Assembly: GCA_020061125.1 (NCBI GenBank)
Contig: JAGUYV010000513.1
Span: forward strand, 1 to 13,207
Direction of reading: 5' to 3'
DNA from: a bacterium
Lineage (GTDB): Bacteria > UBP15 > UBA6099 > DSWB01
DNA: 13,207 bases
Shown: piece after piece, positions 11,331-13,207 of the stretch
Position numbering within the stretch: position 1 is the first letter of the stretch
Layout of the letters: each line of letters opens with the position of its first letter
Notes under the pieces: model-generated
Told to the model about the DNA's origin: nothing
What the model saw: the letters and a program-made list of their open reading frames with translations, nothing else
Databases searched by the model: none
Position numbers and translations under genes: made by a program

Positions 11331-11412
11331 TGGGCGAGGAGAGACTTGAACTCTCACGGGTCTCCCCACCAGAACCTAAATCTGGCGCGTCTGCCGGTTC
11401 CGCCACTCGCCC
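11331..11412 (-). tRNA. tRNA-Leu (anticodon TAG)
   Basis: Class II tRNA of 82 bases. Acceptor stem GGGCGAG/CTCGCCC, anticodon stem CCAGA/TCTGG with loop TTTAGGT, a long variable arm GGG-GAGA-CCC, T-stem GAGAG/CTCTC with loop TTCAAGT, and discriminator A. CCA is not encoded. It lies 66 bases before tRNA-Gly and 22 bases after tRNA-Lys in transcription order. Confidence 0.96.
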
Positions 11413-11434
11413 GAGTCCGGTTCTTCCCCGCTAG

Positions 11435-11507
11435 TGGGTCGTATAGGGATCGAACCTATGACCTTGGGATTAAGAGTCCCCTGCTCTACCAGCTGAGCTA
11501 ACGACCC
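11435..11507 (-). tRNA. tRNA-Lys (anticodon CTT)
   Basis: It has 73 bases. Acceptor stem GGGTCGT/ACGACCC, D-stem GCTC/GAGC, anticodon loop CTCTTAA, T-stem ATAGG/CCTAT with loop TTCGATC, discriminator A, no encoded CCA. The anticodon stem GGGGA/TCCCA has one G-A mismatch at its top pair (positions 27-43). It is first in the three-tRNA cluster. Confidence 0.95.
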
Positions 11508-11525
11508 GTGCGCGATCCCCGTTCC

Positions 11526-11543
11526 CGCGGCGCAGGCGCCGCG
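11526..11543 (-). repeat. Perfect GC-rich hairpin in the leader of the tRNA cluster
   Basis: CGCGGCGC and GCGCCGCG are exact reverse complements separated by two bases. The hairpin lies 18 bases before the 5' end of tRNA-Lys, within the likely primary tRNA transcript. There is no following T-run. It could act in 5' processing or RNA stability, or be chance in GC-rich sequence. Confidence 0.5.
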
Positions 11544-11587
11544 CTGACAGGGAATATGCGTCCGCGACTCGCGCGGCCACATCGGTT

Positions 11588-11593
11588 ATTATA
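11588..11593 (-). promoter_or_regulatory. Possible -10 box for the tRNA cluster
   Basis: A perfect TATAAT on the - strand, followed by GC-rich sequence and 80 bases before tRNA-Lys, where a promoter is expected. No convincing -35 box is found at 16-18 bases; the nearest TTGAAA (11621-11626) is 27 bases away. The 183 bases from hup to tRNA-Lys show no other gene and no clear hup terminator. Confidence 0.35.
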
Positions 11594-11690
11594 ATACTTT
11601 TTTCTTTTGCCGCCTCCTGCTTTCAATTCCCTACAGGATATAAAAATATATTCAGCAATGCCCGGATGATCAAGAAAAATTCCCGAAAAG

Positions 11691-11963
11691 TTATTTCAGG
11701 ATGTCCTTGAGGGCTTTGCTGGGCCTGAACGCCGGGGCCTTGGTCTGCGGGATCTGGATTTTCTCTCCGGTCTTGGGGTTGATGCCCATGCGGGATGCGC
11801 GGCTCTTGACCTTGAACGCGCCGAACCCGCCGATGTTGATCTCCTCGTCTGCCTTGAGGCAGTCGGTGATGGTTCCGAATATGATTTCCACGGCCTGGCC
11901 GGCCTCTTTTTTCGATATGTTCATTTTGTTCGCCAGTACATCAATGAGCTGGAGTTTGTTCAC
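11691..11963 (-). CDS. hup: HU-family nucleoid DNA-binding protein
   Basis: Small dimeric protein that bends and compacts DNA. Its 90 residues are the canonical length. It starts with MNKLQLIDVLANK, has the core GGFGAFKVK at 45-53, and carries the family signature on the DNA-binding arm (GINPKTGEKIQIP, 60-72) with the intercalating Pro63 and Arg55/Arg58. The start is GTG, supported by AGGGAGG seven bases upstream (11971-11977). HU is more likely than an IHF subunit because of the length and arm sequence, but this is not certain. It has a strong promoter upstream. In E. coli hupB follows lon; here hup precedes the tRNAs at the other end of the block. Confidence 0.95.
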   Translation of the reverse strand: MNKLQLIDVLANKMNISKKEAGQAVEIIFGTITDCLKADEEINIGGFGAFKVKSRASRMGINPKTGEKIQIPQTKAPAFRPSKALKDILK

Positions 11964-12022
11964 TTTGACACCTCCCTGTAATTATCGCGCACGGCTCTTC
12001 GCCATGTGCCGCGACCTTGCGT

Positions 12023-12065
12023 ATTATACCCAAAAAGCGCTATTGGAACAAGATTTTTGAAAAAT
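12023..12065 (-). promoter_or_regulatory. Predicted strong sigma70-type promoter of hup with UP-like tract
   Basis: On the - strand, TTGTTC (12046-12051) and a perfect TATAAT (12023-12028) are spaced by 17 bases. Directly upstream lies the AT-only palindrome ATTTTT-C-AAAAAT (12053-12065), resembling an UP element that contacts the RNA polymerase alpha subunit. The start would be near 12016, giving a leader of about 50 bases. Confidence 0.75.
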
Positions 12066-12137
12066 ATGCAGCCCTGTTCGGGGGCGGGTTTTCAAAGGCC
12101 GGAAAACTCCGTCTCTCTCACGCGGATGTGATCTTCG

Positions 12138-12971
12138 TCACATGACCGCAATTTCCACGCAGCCCGGCCCGCTGTGCGTTCCAATCACGGGTCCGATCTC
12201 GCAGGTGAAAATTTTGATGGAGCCGAATTTGGATTTTATCAAAGCCTGGGTGGCCCTGCATTCCTCGGGGGCCAGGGCGTGGCCGACAATCGCGATAGAT
12301 GGTTTGTGTGGCAGAGACGACAAATAATCCATAACTTTCTGGATCGCCTTCTTCTGGCTGCGCGCTCGCGAGGCCGGGGCGATCACTCCGTCCTTGATGG
12401 TGAGAATGGGCTTGACATTGAGCATGCCGCCGATCATCTGTCCGGCCAGGCTCAAACGGCCCCCGCGCTGCAGGTATTCCAGCGTGTCCACCACGAAGAA
12501 CATCCTGATTTTGCGCATGGAGTCCTCGATGATTTTGAGGATTTCCTCTTTGCCCGCGCCGCGCGCCGCGGCCTGCGCCGCCGCATGCACCAGCAGAAAC
12601 ATGCCCGCGGACACCAGCCCCGAGTCCACGGGAACCACATCCACGCCGGACATGCCGTCGGCTGCGGACTTCGCGGCCTGGTAGGTGCCGCTCAATTTCT
12701 CGGAAAGGTGGATGGAGATGATGGCGTCGTGGGTTTTGGCCACATCCTCGTACAGCATTTTGAAGTCGCCGGGCGACGGCATGGAGGTGGTGGGCAGTAC
12801 CTTGGAGCGCGCCAGGCGGTTGAAAAACGCGGCGCTGTCCATGTCCACCCGGTCCTTGAAGGTTTCGTCGCCGAAGCGGACATTGAGCGGAACCATGGAC
12901 ACATTGAGATCCCACGCCAGGGGATCGGGCATGTCGCAAGTGCTGTCTGTGACGATCTTGATGCGGGCCAG
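12138..12971 (-). CDS. DegV-family fatty-acid-binding protein, probable CTG start
   Basis: DegV proteins bind a fatty acid between two domains; FakB members present fatty acids to the kinase FakA. Whether this one pairs with a FakA is unknown. With the CTG start it has 277 residues, typical of the family. Motifs: IVTDSTCD at 6-13, PTTSMPSP at 60-67, LSGTY at 93-97, and the C-terminal GTHSGPG at 264-270. The first ATG (12930-12932) would remove the conserved TDS motif. In this frame no ATG, GTG or TTG exists between the larB stop and that motif, whereas CTG at 12969-12971 sits nine bases behind AGGAG. A base substitution or assembly error is the alternative. After the stop, a 6-bp hairpin (12088-12107) has no T-run, so the end of transcription is unclear. 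Confidence 0.9.
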   Translation of the reverse strand: MARIKIVTDSTCDMPDPLAWDLNVSMVPLNVRFGDETFKDRVDMDSAAFFNRLARSKVLPTTSMPSPGDFKMLYEDVAKTHDAIISIHLSEKLSGTYQAAKSAADGMSGVDVVPVDSGLVSAGMFLLVHAAAQAAARGAGKEEILKIIEDSMRKIRMFFVVDTLEYLQRGGRLSLAGQMIGGMLNVKPILTIKDGVIAPASRARSQKKAIQKVMDYLSSLPHKPSIAIVGHALAPEECRATQALIKSKFGSIKIFTCEIGPVIGTHSGPGCVEIAVM

Positions 12972-12980
12972 GGCGGGTGG

Positions 12981-12985
12981 CTCCT
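12981..12985 (-). promoter_or_regulatory. Shine-Dalgarno sequence deciding the degV start
   Basis: AGGAG on the - strand shares two bases with the larB stop codon TAG (12984-12986) and lies nine bases before CTG (12969-12971). It supports start at CTG with coupling to larB translation. It is too far (48 bases) to serve the ATG at 12930-12932. Confidence 0.65.
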
Positions 12986-13207
12986 ATTCTGCGGTTTGGG
13001 TTCTGCGGTTTACGGCCGCGGCGAAATATCCTGCGCCGAAGCCATTATCAATATTAACAACAGCCACGCCCGGAGCGCAAGTGTTGAGCATTCCGAGCAG
13101 CGCGGCCAGGCCGCCGAAGGATGCGCCGTATCCGATGCTGGTGGGCACGGCGATCACGGGCGCGCTCACCATGCCGCCCACCACGCTGGCCAGCGCGCCT
13201 TCCATGC
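12984..13207 (-). CDS. larB: LarB, nickel-pincer cofactor biosynthesis (C-terminal part, cut by window end)
   Basis: LarB carboxylates and hydrolyses nicotinic acid adenine dinucleotide, the first step towards the nickel-pincer nucleotide cofactor of lactate racemase-type enzymes. About 74 C-terminal residues of a roughly 250-residue protein are visible; the frame stays open past the window edge, so the ATG at 13203-13205 is internal. The family core is clear: [13 protein letters not shown], then LLGMLNTC and [12 protein letters not shown]. The Cys encoded at 13077-13079, 31st from the end, probably matches the Cys reported to bond covalently to the pyridine intermediate. That assignment rests on local context, not an alignment. 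The fold resembles PurE-type carboxylases, but these motifs favour LarB. It ends with TAG, four codons before the degV CTG. No larC or larE is in the window. Confidence 0.88.
   Translation of the reverse strand, partial: MEGALASVVGGMVSAPVIAVPTSIGYGASFGGLAALLGMLNTCAPGVAVVNIDNGFGAGYFAAAVNRRTQTAE

Noticed and set aside
12118-12939. 273-codon open frame on the - strand overlapping degV in another frame
   Set aside because: The DegV frame carries all family motifs; this one is an Arg/Gly/His-rich frame-shifted shadow.

Overview
The window is GC-rich bacterial chromosome with dense single-copy housekeeping genes. Gene content and order (hup, tRNAs, tig, clpP, clpX, lon, a larB/degV pair, and a very large PAS/GAF histidine kinase with a NarL-type regulator) fit a bacterium of the deltaproteobacterial kind (Desulfobacterota or Myxococcota) or a neighbouring phylum. 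This is inference from gene content, and the lineage cannot be fixed from the window. Nothing suggests phage, plasmid, insertion sequence or CRISPR origin.

Layout: the left 4.7 kb reads on the + strand. It holds the 3' part of a giant multi-sensor histidine kinase (reading frame open from base 2, so the gene starts outside the window), then a NarL/FixJ response regulator. Everything to the right reads on the - strand. In transcription order this is: end of larB (nickel-pincer cofactor synthesis), degV (fatty-acid-binding family), hup (HU nucleoid protein), a tRNA-Lys/Leu/Gly cluster, tig (trigger factor), clpP, clpX and lon. The two halves converge in the 172-base gap at 4740-4911.

The core is a proteostasis block. 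Trigger factor receives nascent chains, ClpP and ClpX form the two-part ATP-dependent protease, and Lon is the self-contained one. tig and clpP overlap by four bases. A strong intrinsic terminator follows clpP, and the 225 bases before clpX carry repeats around a possible promoter, so clpX seems separately controlled. lon has its own near-consensus sigma70-type promoter. hup has a TTGTTC-17-TATAAT promoter with an AT-rich upstream tract. In E. coli hupB follows lon; here hup lies at the other end of the block, before the tRNAs.

I did not find a clearly new multi-gene system. The points most worth a second look are: degV, whose conserved N-terminus can only be translated from a non-ATG start (probably CTG, behind a Shine-Dalgarno sequence overlapping the larB stop); the repeats in front of clpX; and the cysteine-rich first GAF domain of the kinase.
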